Source: Planctomycetaceae bacterium (lineage in GTDB: Bacteria > Planctomycetota > Planctomycetia > Gemmatales > Gemmataceae). From it: DNA of 52,653 nt. The position numbers and the translations under genes are program-made. The DNA is taken from contig PNLP01000048.1 in NCBI GenBank assembly GCA_013823135.1, positions 1-52,653 on the forward strand, given 5' to 3'. The stretch's first letter is position 1. Each line of letters opens with the position of its first letter. Below the pieces are notes generated by a model. It saw only the letters and a program-made list of their open reading frames with translations, was not told the origin of the DNA and did not search any database. Below, piece after piece: positions 40,102 to 49,821 of this stretch.

Positions 40102-41931
40102 TCACGCCGAGGTCATCTCTCCCTGTACCATCCCCTCCCAGGTTTCCTCCAGCACGGCGAGCGCATCGGCTGGCGGTGCCGTGTGGGAGTAACTCACCCG
40201 TGCGTAAACCTTCGCGAATTGGCTGAACTGCTCGCCCAGATCAGGGAACAGTTCACCCAGGCGACTGACGAACTCCAGCGGAGTCTCGGCTTGCTCGCGC
40301 CCGCAATCGCGATCCGTCGCCCACGAGTCGAGCGCCAGAAACGTGTACGCAACCAGTTCCGCTGGATCGCGACCGCGTGCCGTGCCGTCGGCGAACGGAT
40401 TCGAGAACTCCGCGAACGGCGGCGGTCTCACCGGGCCGGTTTCCTGGCGAGCCCCAGACGTCAGTCCGGGGGTGGATTTCTTCGCGAACAGGTTCGCCCA
40501 CCACTTCGCGAGCGCTTCCAGTAATCGTTGAGCCCACTGCGTGAACGGGGCGAGATATCGCAAGATCACCAGCAAGACGGCGATTCCCACCAGCACCGCG
40601 ACGATTGCGAACACCAGCCACTTCAGCTTGTTGACGAGCTGTTCCACGGCCGCCGCGAGTCGATGCTTCGCTTCCGCTGTCCCGCGCGTTCCGCCGTCGT
40701 TGTCTTGGGAATCGTCGTTGCTTGCAGACTCGCTCCCCTTCGGGTCGCGGCTACGCGAGTCAGGCGTTGTGCCATCCTTGCCACCGTCCGATTTCCCTGC
40801 TTTGCCGCCATCCGATTTCCCGTCTTTGCCGCTGCCATCCTTGCCGTCGCCATTCTCGCCGCCGGGTTGGCCGTCCTTGCCGACTCCCTTGCCGTCGCCA
40901 GCCTTGGTTTGGCTGCCGTTCGTACCCTCGCCCTTACCGTTGCCGTCGCGCAGCATGGCGTGCGTTGAAGCGTCGCGGTCCGACTTGCCGGCTCGCGGGA
41001 TGCCGAACCACGGCACTTCCGAGTGCGGTCGCGGCAAGAACGCTCCGATCACCAGGAACACGGCGATGAACAGCGCCCCCAGCCCGAGCCAGCCACCGGA
41101 GAGTGACATCGGAATCTTGGCTTTGCGTTGCCGCAAATAGCGCCGCAGCCCGAGCAAACTAGTGGTGACGAGCAACGCGAGGGCGCTGCCGACGTACACG
41201 ACCATCTGGAGAAACGTGGTTTGCCGGCGACTGGCATCGTCGGGGCTGATGAGCGACTGCCCGAGCGCGAACAGCGGCAGTGCGGCGAGTGCGAAGTAGA
41301 TCACCCACACGCCCGGCGTGTGCGGTGCGGCCCGGCGTGCTTCGCGGTGCTTCTGGTAACGCTCGATCCAGTCCCACAAGCGAGAATCGTGTTTGGAGCG
41401 TTTCGACTTCTTGCGTTTCGCCGAGGCGGGCACGCTCCCCTTCGGGTCGCGGCTAAACGAGGTTTCTGACTCCGGATTCCCGGCTCCTGATTCTAACCCG
41501 GCCGCTGAGAGCAACCCGCGGCCGGCTCCCTTTTGTCGCTCGTCGATGTGCGTGCAATCCCACGTCAGTTTGTGAGCACTCCACCAGATGAGAAGCATCA
41601 ACCCAAGGTTCACGAACCAGCCGAAGGAACTCATCCAGCCGCCGCCGGGATATTCGACGAACCGAAGCAACGCGAGGTACGTGGCACCACCGAGGAACAG
41701 GCCGTACAGCGAGGCCCGGCTCGCGTCGGTCTCGATGGCGATGCGTGCAATCAGCACCGCCCCGACGACGAAAAAGAACAGCGTGTACAGCAACCGACCG
41801 GAGTACTTGCCCTCGTACAACACTTCCACGAGGAAAAACACGAGGCTGCCGACCATGAGCATGACGAGCACTGGGCTGAGTGCGGTCACGACATAATCGG
41901 TGGCGGTCGGCGGTTCGCGTTCGGTGGCCAT
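40102..41931 (-). CDS. DUF4129-domain membrane protein
   Basis: 609 residues. Five to seven membrane helices in the first 300 residues and one near 440, then a cytoplasmic C-terminal DUF4129-type domain (DPAELVAYTFLALDSWATDR, TPLEFVSRLGELFPDL), a family usually found with transglutaminase-like and MoxR/DUF58 genes. A Gly/Lys/Asp low-complexity stretch (about 330-395) separates the parts. Two TTTAGCCGCGAC repeat arms are read in frame as SFSRDPKGS (about 159) and RSRDPKGS (about 394). No partner genes of the usual cluster are nearby. Function unknown. Confidence 0.82.
   Translation of the reverse strand: MATEREPPTATDYVVTALSPVLVMLMVGSLVFFLVEVLYEGKYSGRLLYTLFFFVVGAVLIARIAIETDASRASLYGLFLGGATYLALLRFVEYPGGGWMSSFGWFVNLGLMLLIWWSAHKLTWDCTHIDERQKGAGRGLLSAAGLESGAGNPESETSFSRDPKGSVPASAKRKKSKRSKHDSRLWDWIERYQKHREARRAAPHTPGVWVIYFALAALPLFALGQSLISPDDASRRQTTFLQMVVYVGSALALLVTTSLLGLRRYLRQRKAKIPMSLSGGWLGLGALFIAVFLVIGAFLPRPHSEVPWFGIPRAGKSDRDASTHAMLRDGNGKGEGTNGSQTKAGDGKGVGKDGQPGGENGDGKDGSGKDGKSDGGKAGKSDGGKDGTTPDSRSRDPKGSESASNDDSQDNDGGTRGTAEAKHRLAAAVEQLVNKLKWLVFAIVAVLVGIAVLLVILRYLAPFTQWAQRLLEALAKWWANLFAKKSTPGLTSGARQETGPVRPPPFAEFSNPFADGTARGRDPAELVAYTFLALDSWATDRDCGREQAETPLEFVSRLGELFPDLGEQFSQFAKVYARVSYSHTAPPADALAVLEETWEGMVQGEMTSA
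40732..40752 (-). repeat. TTTAGCCGCGAC repeat arm inside the DUF4129 gene (1)
   Basis: GCTCCCCTTCGGGTCGCGGC followed by TA, the arm of the family seen at 10379-10431, here within coding sequence and read in frame as SRDPKGS. One base of the terminal TAAAC differs. Confidence 0.8.
41434..41458 (-). repeat. TTTAGCCGCGAC repeat arm inside the DUF4129 gene (2)
   Basis: A full 25-base arm ending in GTCGCGGCTAAAC, in the same orientation and reading frame as the arm at 40732-40752. Confidence 0.85.
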
Positions 41932-41945
41932 GTGAACCCATTATC

Positions 41946-41970
41946 GTTTAGCCGCGACCCGAAGGGGAGC
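41946..41970 (+). repeat. TTTAGCCGCGAC repeat arm before the DUF4129 gene
   Basis: GTTTAGCCGCGACCCGAAGG and five further bases, exact complement of the 41434-41458 arm, 14 bases upstream of the ATG at 41931 and so within its leader. Confidence 0.85.
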
Positions 41971-42096
41971 GAGCCCGACACGATATGACGCCTGCCGCGA
42001 TTCACGGTTCCGCGAGTTGCACCTTGAAGCACCCGCCATCTTGGAACAAGATAAACTCGTCCCGCCGATTGTTCCCGCCTCCCCCGAGCAGGCCCT

Positions 42097-44943
42097 ATGC
42101 GCATTTCAGCCTTTGCGTTGCTCCTTCCCTTGTTGTACGCCGGTAGCGCAATCGCCGATGAACCGGTGAATAACGAGTTCTTCGAGAAGAAGGTCCGGCC
42201 GATCCTGGTCGAGAACTGCGTGAGTTGCCACGGCCCCAAGAAAGATAAGGGCGGGCTGCGACTCGACTCGAAAGCGGGCTTCACCAAGGGCGGCGACACT
42301 GGCGCGACCGTGAAAGCCGGCGATCCTGACAAGAGCCTGCTGGTTCAGGTGGTGCGATATCGCGACGACATCAAGATGCCCCCGAAGGGGAAGTTGTCGG
42401 ATGGCGATATCGCGATTCTCACCGCCTGGGTGAAGGGCGGTGCTCCGTGGCCCGAGGACATGGCCACCGGAGCCAAGAACATCGAGACGTTCGACCTCCA
42501 CGCCCGCGCGAAAGCCCACTGGTCGTTTCAGCCGATCACCCGACCCAAGGTGCCAGAACTTCGCAATCCGCAATCCCCCATCCGCAATCCGATCGACGCA
42601 TTCCTGCTCGCAAAGTTGGGCGACGCCGGGTTGAGCTTTGCACCGCCCGCCGAGAAGCGAACGCTTCTCCGCCGCGTGTACTTCGACCTGATCGGGTTGC
42701 CGCCGACCCCCGAAGAAATCGACGCCTTCCTGAAAGACACCGCACCCGACGCCTTCGAGAAGGTCGTCGAGAAACTGCTTGCCTCTCCCCACTACGGCGA
42801 ACGCTGGGGTCGGCACTGGCTCGACCTCGTGCGTTACGCCGAAACCCACGGCCACGAGTTCGACTTCGAGATCGCGGACGCCTGGCGTTACCGCGACTAT
42901 GTCGTTCGGGCCTTGAACGCCGACGTGCCGTTCGACCGCTTCCTGACCGAGCACATTGCCGGCGATCTTCTCACGCAGCCACGTCGCGGCAAGGACGGCA
43001 TCAATGAGTCATTGCTGGCCACTGGGTTCTGGTGGCTGGGCGAAGCGAAGCACTCCCCGGTCGATTCGCGAGCCGAACACGCCGACCGCATCGACAACCA
43101 GATCGATGTGTTCGGCAAGACTGTGCTGGGCCTGACGATTTCGTGTGCCCGCTGCCACGACCACAAGTTCGACCCGATTGCCACGAAGGACTACTACTCG
43201 CTGTACAGCGTGCTCTCCAGTTCCCGAATGAACCGCGCCGACGTTGACGACTCCGCACCAACCGTGAAGTTGCTCGACGAGATGAAGGCCACCCGTGCGG
43301 AACTCGCGAAACTCCTGACGAGCGGGGTACGTGAGCCCGCTGTTCCTGGGAGCAGCGACTGGCGCCACAAATCCGTGGCCTTCGAGAAGTTCGACGCGGG
43401 GTGGCGTTCGCGGTGGGATGCGGCCGGGCTTGGCTTCCGCCCCGAAGCCACGGAACTGGTGGCGTTCCCGCACAGCGGACAGGAAGTTCGCAAGCTTCGC
43501 GGCGCGGTGCGATCACCCACGTTCACAATCGAGAAGCCGTTCTTCGCGATCCGCGTTGCAGGGAAGGACGCCAAGGCTCGACTGATCCTCAACGGCTTGC
43601 AGCTCATCCAGAACCCAATCTACGGCGGCCTCGCGCACCCCATCAATCACGGCGAAGAACTGAAGTGGATGGTCTTCGATCTTCGCATGTGGAAAGGCCA
43701 ACCCGCTTACCTCGAACTGCTCGACGACGGCCCCGGCTACGTCGCGATCTCGGAGGCGTGGTTCGCGGACAGCCCGCCACCCGGTGAGCCTGCCGTGAAG
43801 GTTCCACTGCCGGAAGTGCCGCTTCCCGACAAGCCCGAGGCGAAGGCGTTGCTCGAACAGATTCGTGCCCTCGAAGCGAAGATTCCCGACGCCCACCGGG
43901 CGCTTTCGATGCGAGACGGTAACGGTGTCAACGAGCGTGTGTTCATCCGCGGCAGTCACAAGACGCCGGGCGTGGAAGCTCCGCGGGCGTTCCTCGAAGC
44001 GTTCCGCAAGACGCCGTTCGCTGGCAGCGGCAGCGGTCGCCTCGAACTGGCGAAAGCGGTTACCGACCCCACGAACCCACTGGTGTCTCGCGTGATCGTG
44101 AACCGCCTCTGGAAGCATCACTTCGGCGAAGGAATCGTGCGTTCCCCCGACGACTTCGGCAAGCAAGGCCAGGCGCCAACGCACCCCGAGTTGCTGGATT
44201 GGCTGGCGAGCGAGATGGTGGCGCCAAGCCCACCAATGGCAATGGGTGGGCTTGGTCAGCCGTGGAGCTTGAAGCACATGCACCGGCTCATGGTGCTCTC
44301 GACTGCGTACCAACAATCCAGCCGGGCAACGCCGGAGCAAGCCGCGAAGGCCGTGACCGCTGATCCGCTGAACAAGCTGCTCCACCAGCAGAACGTGCGC
44401 CGCCTGGAAGCGGAAGCGATCCGCGACACGCTGCTGAGCGTCTCCGGTCGCCTCGACCCCAAGATGGAAGGGCCGGGCGTGTTGCCGTACCTGACGGAAC
44501 ACCAAGTCGGGCGCGGCAAGCCGGCATCGGGGCCGCTCGACGGCAACGGTCGGCGAAGCATCTACCTTGCCGTGCGGCGAAACTTCCTGAACCCGATGTT
44601 TCAGGCGTTCGACTACCCGACGCCGTTCACCGCCATCGGTCGGCGAACAGTGTCGAACGTGCCCGCACAGGCGCTGGTGATGATGAACAATCCGTTCGTG
44701 ATCCAGCAGGCGGAACTCTGGGCCAAGCGTGTGGCGGCTACAGCAGACCGCACCCCTGATCAGCGGATCACGGGGATGTACGAAGCCGCGTTCGGGCGGC
44801 CGCCGACGAAAGCCGAACTCACGGCCGCGAGCGAGTTCGTGGCCGAGCAAGCCAGGGAGTACGGCAAGCCCGACCACCCGAAAGCCTGGACCGACCTCGC
44901 CCACGTTCTGTTCAACGCGAAAGAGTTCATCTTCGTGGAGTGA
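42097..44943 (+). CDS. planctomycete cytochrome protein (PSCyt1, DUF1549, DUF1553)
   Basis: 948 residues. Signal peptide to about 20; PSCyt1 domain with haem motif CVSCH at 41-45; DUF1549/PSCyt2 from about 165 (RRVYFDLIGLPPTPEEIDAF, YGERWGRHWLDLVRYAETHG, and a second CxxCH, CARCH, near 350); DUF1553/PSD1 from about 640 (NPLVSRVIVNRLWKHHFGEG, ALVMMNNPFVIQQAELWA). A family typical of planctomycetes and verrucomicrobia with an unknown, probably oxidative, extracellular role; usually paired with a DUF1501 gene, absent here. A GGCGAGC-family arm lies in frame near residue 408. Confidence 0.93.
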   Translation: MRISAFALLLPLLYAGSAIADEPVNNEFFEKKVRPILVENCVSCHGPKKDKGGLRLDSKAGFTKGGDTGATVKAGDPDKSLLVQVVRYRDDIKMPPKGKLSDGDIAILTAWVKGGAPWPEDMATGAKNIETFDLHARAKAHWSFQPITRPKVPELRNPQSPIRNPIDAFLLAKLGDAGLSFAPPAEKRTLLRRVYFDLIGLPPTPEEIDAFLKDTAPDAFEKVVEKLLASPHYGERWGRHWLDLVRYAETHGHEFDFEIADAWRYRDYVVRALNADVPFDRFLTEHIAGDLLTQPRRGKDGINESLLATGFWWLGEAKHSPVDSRAEHADRIDNQIDVFGKTVLGLTISCARCHDHKFDPIATKDYYSLYSVLSSSRMNRADVDDSAPTVKLLDEMKATRAELAKLLTSGVREPAVPGSSDWRHKSVAFEKFDAGWRSRWDAAGLGFRPEATELVAFPHSGQEVRKLRGAVRSPTFTIEKPFFAIRVAGKDAKARLILNGLQLIQNPIYGGLAHPINHGEELKWMVFDLRMWKGQPAYLELLDDGPGYVAISEAWFADSPPPGEPAVKVPLPEVPLPDKPEAKALLEQIRALEAKIPDAHRALSMRDGNGVNERVFIRGSHKTPGVEAPRAFLEAFRKTPFAGSGSGRLELAKAVTDPTNPLVSRVIVNRLWKHHFGEGIVRSPDDFGKQGQAPTHPELLDWLASEMVAPSPPMAMGGLGQPWSLKHMHRLMVLSTAYQQSSRATPEQAAKAVTADPLNKLLHQQNVRRLEAEAIRDTLLSVSGRLDPKMEGPGVLPYLTEHQVGRGKPASGPLDGNGRRSIYLAVRRNFLNPMFQAFDYPTPFTAIGRRTVSNVPAQALVMMNNPFVIQQAELWAKRVAATADRTPDQRITGMYEAAFGRPPTKAELTAASEFVAEQAREYGKPDHPKAWTDLAHVLFNAKEFIFVE
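43318..43347 (+). repeat. GGCGAGC-family arm inside the DUF1549 gene
   Basis: ACGAGCGGGGTACGTGAGCC followed by CGCTGTTCCT matches most of the pnkp arm at 1536-1565. It is read as SGVREPAV, in the same frame as SGGREPTV in Pnkp. Single arm; no inverted partner follows. Confidence 0.65.
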
Positions 44944-45051
44944 GGGTCGGCGCGGCCGTAATTCATTGCCTGCACCGGTGATCTCTGCGGTCAACGGTGC
45001 CGTTTCGCTCTCAGGTCGAATGTTGCCCCACGTCACGTTCAGGACACAATC

Positions 45052-45957
45052 ATGATCGCCTCTCCCACTCGCTACTGCGTCGCTATCCTCGGGCTCGTTC
45101 TCGCTGCCGGCCTTGGTTTCGGAACCGAGGAGGACGGCATCAAGGCTGTCACCGCAGCCGGCGGCAAGGTGACCTACGAGAAGGCGGGGAAGAACAAAAG
45201 CGTCGGCGGCGTCACACTCGCCGGCCCAAAGGTTACCGACGCGGTCATGAAGAGCCTGCTCGAGTTCCCAGCACTGACCCGCGTTGAAGTCAAGAACGCA
45301 CCCAAGCTCACGGCCGACGGGGCCACAGTGCTCGCCAAGGTAAAAAAACTCCAGGTCGTCGATCTATCCGGGCCATGCGTATCCGACGCAGCGGCCAAGT
45401 CGCTGTCTTCGGCCGCCACCATCACCGAACTGACCTTGAATGGTGGGAGTCTGACCGACGAGGGTGTAAAGGATCTGGCAGCGTTGACCAAACTGGAAGC
45501 GCTTGCCGTGACGCAGAACAAGAAGGTGAAGGGAACAACGGTGCCCGCGTTGGTCGCGGTCAAGAGCCTGAAATACCTGACCATCGGCGATTGCGCACTG
45601 GGCGACCTCGAGGGATGGGCAGCTCTCAAGGCATTGGGGAAACTCACGAGCATCGCCTTGCCCCAGGCGGGCGTCACCGACGCGGGAGTGAAAGAACTGA
45701 TCAAGCTCACGCAACTCACAGCGTTGAACCTCGACGGATCGCCGATCACCGACGCGGGTCTGAGCGAACTCAAAGCACTGAGGTCGCTGGACAAGTTGAG
45801 CGTTGTGGGCACCAAGATCACGGAGAAGTCTGTCGCAACTCTGTCAGCGATGAAAAAGCTGACGTCTCTCACAGTGAGCGAGAAACAGATCGGCAAAGCA
45901 GGCGGTGACACGCTCAAGAAAGCCTTGCCGAACTGCGACGTGAACGTGTTGCCGTGA
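45052..45957 (+). CDS. secreted leucine-rich-repeat protein, 301 aa
   Basis: Signal peptide to about residue 22, then about nine leucine-rich repeats of 24-25 residues (LTALNLDGSPITDAGLSEL is typical). Repeats of this T-D-x-G type form a curved binding surface. Export is likely; the ligand is unknown. It starts 108 bases after the large cytochrome gene on the same strand, so co-expression is possible. A second, shorter relative is at 51926-52534. Confidence 0.85.
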   Translation: MIASPTRYCVAILGLVLAAGLGFGTEEDGIKAVTAAGGKVTYEKAGKNKSVGGVTLAGPKVTDAVMKSLLEFPALTRVEVKNAPKLTADGATVLAKVKKLQVVDLSGPCVSDAAAKSLSSAATITELTLNGGSLTDEGVKDLAALTKLEALAVTQNKKVKGTTVPALVAVKSLKYLTIGDCALGDLEGWAALKALGKLTSIALPQAGVTDAGVKELIKLTQLTALNLDGSPITDAGLSELKALRSLDKLSVVGTKITEKSVATLSAMKKLTSLTVSEKQIGKAGGDTLKKALPNCDVNVLP

Positions 45958-45991
45958 CAGGTATTCCTGCCGATGAAGGTCGAAACCCGCT

Positions 45992-47083
45992 TCATCGGCC
46001 TGGGACGAGTCGATATGAGAATGCCCCCAATAATGCTCCGCGGTCGCCGCCGTGGCAATCGACACACTGCCGTGCGCTACGGATTGCTCCGACGAACCGA
46101 ATCCCGTCAGACCCGTCCGTGGTGTGCATGTCCGCACCACCACGTAGGGCGGTCAGAGCGGTCGTTTCAAATGGGTCGAGTGGTCGGGTCGGAGCCTCAC
46201 GGAGTTCGTCCATCCGGGGTAACTTTGCCGAGACATAGACCCGGGGTTCATCGTGCCGAAGCAGCCCGACCAGATCTAGCGAGGCCACCTTCCACTCCCC
46301 CGCAGAATCAGGCACGCGGGTAAATCCGTGCGACTGGAACCCCGCAACGTGTCGCCGGTCCTTCACGTATCCGAAGCCACGCGGGTTCACGAAATCGAGA
46401 ATACCCTTTTCGTGCAACCCATCGAGCGCAGATGAGGTTGGTCGCGTTGGCCATCGAGTTGGATCGGGAAGAGTCGGTCGGAAGTAATCCGGTTGCTGTG
46501 GCGAGTCCTCGCGAGGCTCAGGTTTAACGCTCGTTTCTGCTGGCACGCCGGGGACTCGGACCATTCGGCCCACGCCGAAACCCGCCCGATCAACAAACCG
46601 GGTCACCGTACCGTCGTGGAGCCGCTGGAGCGCGTGTGTGCGATATGATCTGTCATCGTCAATCAGGCTTTCCAGTCGATCAAGCCGCACCGAGGAGTTG
46701 CCTGCAGAAGCTTGGGGTTGATAGGGCAGGCGTTCTTCAAGCGATTCCATGGGATACGCTGTTAGCAGTCGCTCTTGTTCCCGTCTATCCTTCTCGAAGG
46801 ATAAACACAAGATGCCATACGCAATCAAAACCGAAAGAATCGAAAGTGGTCTGATCGCCTTCACGCCATTTCCGAACGAGGCTGCGACCAGAACGCCAAC
46901 GGTCAGGATTCCCGCCTGAATTAACACGGGTGGGAAAACAACCATGCACATTCCGGAACCGAAGAGAACGAACGTGCTAATAGCCCACCCCACAGCTACG
47001 CCAACGGGATTCTCGGCATAACGTGCCGCCACGTTCACTGCCAACAACAGAATCCCGGACAAGATGAGTGATGCAATGAGCAC
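45992..47083 (-). CDS. membrane protein with C-terminal haem motif
   Basis: 363 residues. Four hydrophobic segments in the first 115 residues (LIASLILSGILLLAVNVAA, AISTFVLFGSGMCMVVF and two more), then a soluble part with a repeated FV-x-R/P-x-GFG motif (about 160 and 230) and a C-terminal CVDCH near 345, a haem c site. GTG start at 47083 with GGAGGT upstream. The soluble part must face outside for haem attachment. Family not named; similar short CxxCH tails are frequent in planctomycetes. Confidence 0.75.
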   Translation of the reverse strand: MLIASLILSGILLLAVNVAARYAENPVGVAVGWAISTFVLFGSGMCMVVFPPVLIQAGILTVGVLVAASFGNGVKAIRPLSILSVLIAYGILCLSFEKDRREQERLLTAYPMESLEERLPYQPQASAGNSSVRLDRLESLIDDDRSYRTHALQRLHDGTVTRFVDRAGFGVGRMVRVPGVPAETSVKPEPREDSPQQPDYFRPTLPDPTRWPTRPTSSALDGLHEKGILDFVNPRGFGYVKDRRHVAGFQSHGFTRVPDSAGEWKVASLDLVGLLRHDEPRVYVSAKLPRMDELREAPTRPLDPFETTALTALRGGADMHTTDGSDGIRFVGAIRSARQCVDCHGGDRGALLGAFSYRLVPGR

Positions 47084-47182
47084 AGGCGACCTCCGGAAGA
47101 TGGGACGGAGTCATCTCGGATCACGCGGTGATATGGATGCGGCGTGCTCCCGACTATACGACGTTTCCATCGCCAGACGATT

Positions 47183-47878
47183 TCACGCCATGTGGCGGAT
47201 TCGGTAGAGCGTGCCCTTCGTGCGTTCGCCGCCGGGTTCGCCGGCACGGATGAACTCGGGGGTCACATCGTAGCCGGCTTCCTGCAATTTCCACTTGAAG
47301 TAACGGGCCGCGGCACGGTCGGGGTCCGTGATCAGGCACACGCCGCCGGGGGCGAGCACGGCGGCCAACAACCCCACCAGCGGATTCACCATCCGCTCCT
47401 CGTACATCAGATCGGAGCCGAGAACGACGGGGTACTTCACGTCGTCCGGCGGACAGCGGAAGTCCAGCGGAATTGTCCGGAAGCCTGCCGAGAAGCCGTT
47501 GTGGCGGGCGTTCCTGGCGACGAAGGTGAGTGCGGTTTCGTCCACGTCCGAGAACGTCACATCAAGCCCACGCGACAGGCACGCCACGCCGGCCAGTCCG
47601 AGGCCACAACCGACTTCGAGCACACGGACGGGCTGCGGGTACGTCTCCCACGGCTCACGCACCACGACCTTAGCGAGCATCCGGGCGCTGGGCCAAAGCG
47701 TCGGCCAGTACGGCGTGTACTCGTCGGCCGCGTAGGCGGAGCGAACCCACGGGTGGTCGAAGAGCCGATCGGAGTCGACGGGCCGCTCGATGAAGAACGT
47801 GTGGTTGTCGATGAAGACCGATTCGCGGATCGTCTCGGATACGACTTCCAGTGGCGTGGCGTGGTAGCGGGGTGGCAT
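47183..47878 (-). CDS. class I SAM-dependent methyltransferase
   Basis: 231 residues. Motif I VLEVGCGLGLAGVACLSRG near residue 87, motif II VTFSDVDETAL, and VVLGSDLMYEER near 155. This order and the N-terminal YWPTLWPSARMLA resemble METTL21/nicotinamide-N-methyltransferase-like protein lysine methyltransferases. Substrate unknown. ATG at 47878 is preferred to a TTG three codons earlier. Confidence 0.82.
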   Translation of the reverse strand: MPPRYHATPLEVVSETIRESVFIDNHTFFIERPVDSDRLFDHPWVRSAYAADEYTPYWPTLWPSARMLAKVVVREPWETYPQPVRVLEVGCGLGLAGVACLSRGLDVTFSDVDETALTFVARNARHNGFSAGFRTIPLDFRCPPDDVKYPVVLGSDLMYEERMVNPLVGLLAAVLAPGGVCLITDPDRAAARYFKWKLQEAGYDVTPEFIRAGEPGGERTKGTLYRIRHMA

Positions 47879-47900
47879 GAGAACCAAAAGGATTGCGTTG

Positions 47901-47985
47901 GTTAGCCGCGACGCGGAGTCTTCGGAGCGGAGCGCGGGGGATAACCCACACGCTCCGCTCCGAAGACTCCGCGTCGCGGCTAAAC
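47901..47985. repeat. TTTAGCCGCGAC-family palindrome, long version
   Basis: Arms 47901-47934 and 47951-47985 pair over about 34 bases with one mismatch. The outer TTAGCCGCGAC is the family mark; the inner part (GCGGAGTCTTCGGAGCGGAG) differs from the other copies. It lies between two minus-strand genes. Confidence 0.9.
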
Positions 47986-47990
47986 GGTGC

Positions 47991-48845
47991 TCAAATGATA
48001 CGGATGCAGTGCATCATGTCCGCGAGGGTCATTCGGCGACGGGTCGGGAACATCACGAAGCCGCCGGGGTTCTCGGCGCAGTCCAGGATCAGTTGGCGGT
48101 CGTGCGGCACGCGGTAACCCTCCTCGCAGGCGATGTGCCCACTCACGAGCAGGTCCGCGTCCATCATTTCCAGGAACGCCATCACCGTTTCGCGGGCCGT
48201 GTCGCGGCCCCAGAGCAGGCTGTGGATCGCGCCGCCGGGTTGGAGGTCGGCGGGGTCGTGAACGTCGGCGTGCAGGCGGGTCGGGTCGAAGGTCGGCAGC
48301 ACCCGCGAGCTGGGCAGGGTGTGCGACACGAGCACGCGGTTCGGGGCTCGGACGACCACGGGCAGCGCCTGGAACAACTCCAGATAGGCCGCGTAAATCT
48401 TCGGCCCCCACTCCTTGCCGTAGGCTTCCGTGACGCCTTCATGGAAGAGCGCGTTCACGTTTTCATTCGCCTTCAGGACCGGTCGGTCGGTCCACTGCGC
48501 CAGTTCGTGATTGCCGGGGATGTAATGGACCTGCTTGGGGAACTGGCACTTCAGTGCCGCGAACAGGTCGACGACCTGGTGCGATTTGTCGCCGCCCTTG
48601 GGGTAGCGGAACTTCCCGTGGATGAGTTCCTGGAACACGAGGTGGCGGGTCGGGTTGTCCGCGAGGTCGGCCGTCTTCAGGATCACCTGGAAGTGTGCCA
48701 CCCGGCCGTGCAGGTCGCCAGCCACGAGCAACTCGGTGCAGTTCTTCGCATCGAGTTCCAGAACATGCCCCATCCGGCCAGGCGTTGCTCGGGTGAGCAT
48801 GATGGCTTGTTGGAGATACGTCAGAATCCGGTCGGGCGCGGGCAC
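47991..48845 (-). CDS. metallophosphoesterase (PPP-like)
   Basis: 284 residues. Calcineurin-type metal motifs: VAGDLHGRVAHF (about 42), YIPGNHELAQW (about 106) and LLVSGHIACEEGYR (about 235). The last 40 residues (LILDCAENPGGFVMF) are like PPP serine/threonine phosphatases. GTG start at 48845 with AAGGAG upstream. Phosphoprotein substrate inferred only; two kinases in the window show that such signalling exists here. Confidence 0.82.
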   Translation of the reverse strand: MPAPDRILTYLQQAIMLTRATPGRMGHVLELDAKNCTELLVAGDLHGRVAHFQVILKTADLADNPTRHLVFQELIHGKFRYPKGGDKSHQVVDLFAALKCQFPKQVHYIPGNHELAQWTDRPVLKANENVNALFHEGVTEAYGKEWGPKIYAAYLELFQALPVVVRAPNRVLVSHTLPSSRVLPTFDPTRLHADVHDPADLQPGGAIHSLLWGRDTARETVMAFLEMMDADLLVSGHIACEEGYRVPHDRQLILDCAENPGGFVMFPTRRRMTLADMMHCIRII

Positions 48846-49080
48846 GGGCGATGACTCCTTCGAAGATGGGTTGATTTTAGAACACGGGACATGCGATAAC
48901 CGCGAAAATTGAAATGCCCGCCTCGAAATCGGACTCACGATTCCTCTCCCCGAGTCCGAGTTTTGAGGACAACAACTGAACTTACGCTTCGCGTTGCAAA
49001 ATTCAGATTCGGGCAGCCGGGCTTGCCCATCTTCCCCGTGTTGTGAGAATACCCACCGCCCTTTTCCCACGAACCCACAC

Positions 49081-49620
49081 ATGAATCGGCTCCCCAAACC
49101 GGGCCGTTCCCAGTCCGGTGCAGCATTGCCCGCGCTTGGTCTGTACCCGATGGAACTGTCGCGGAACATCCGGGCTGACTCCGTCTCCAGGCTCGACCCA
49201 TCGCCGCCGTTGGCCATCGATGCCGCGTCGTCCGTGGCCGATGCTGTCGCGGCGATGCGGACCGGGAAAGTCGGGTGCTTACTCGTTACTGACCGTGGTC
49301 GGGTCGTCGGCATCTTCACGGAGCGCGACCTGCTCACGCGGGTACTCGCCGCTGGTCGATCTTTGGACACGACCAGGATGCGGGCGGTCATGACGCCCGA
49401 TCCTGTGACCGTGGGGCCGAAGGATCCGGTCCGCACCGCGATCAAGCGAATGCAGCGTGGCGGCTACAGGCACATTCCCGTCGTGGATGAAGCCGGCCGA
49501 CCCGTGGGCACGCTCTCGGCTCGCCGCGTGGTTCACTACATCGTCGAACACTTCCCCGCACTCGTCTTCACCCTCCCCCCAGACGGCAACCAGTACCCCG
49601 AATCACCTGAAGGCGCATAG
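49081..49620 (+). CDS. CBS-pair protein
   Basis: 179 residues. Two CBS domains: about 40-100 (AMRTGKVGCLLVTDRGRVVG, IFTERDLLTRVLA) and about 105-165 (GGYRHIPVVDEAGRPVGTLS). CBS pairs bind adenine nucleotides and act as energy or ligand sensors. No enzymatic domain is attached. ATG at 49081; MELSRN at 49150 is an alternative start. Divergent from the phosphatase gene. Confidence 0.85.
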   Translation: MNRLPKPGRSQSGAALPALGLYPMELSRNIRADSVSRLDPSPPLAIDAASSVADAVAAMRTGKVGCLLVTDRGRVVGIFTERDLLTRVLAAGRSLDTTRMRAVMTPDPVTVGPKDPVRTAIKRMQRGGYRHIPVVDEAGRPVGTLSARRVVHYIVEHFPALVFTLPPDGNQYPESPEGA

Positions 49621-49638
49621 GAGTAAGACAAGACAACT

Positions 49639-49738
49639 AACCACAGAGGCACAGAGACACAGAGAAAACCAAAGCCAAGCGGTTCTTTGAAAGAAGTCTT
49701 ACCTCTTGTTTTCTCTGTGTCTCTGTGACTCTGTGGTT
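49639..49738. repeat. CACAGAG palindrome
   Basis: Arms 49639-49669 and 49708-49738 pair at 30 of 31 positions (AACCACAGAGGCACAGAGAC and partner). Located between two plus-strand genes, 18 bases beyond the CBS gene's stop. This CACAGAG type is a common dispersed repeat in planctomycetes and related phyla. Confidence 0.9.
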
Positions 49739-49821
49739 CAACCCTGCTTTCTCTCTTTTGTCTCTGCCTTTTGCGTTCTGGGTTGCTGCGCCTATCGTGG
49801 TAGTAACCCAGGGACGCAAAC

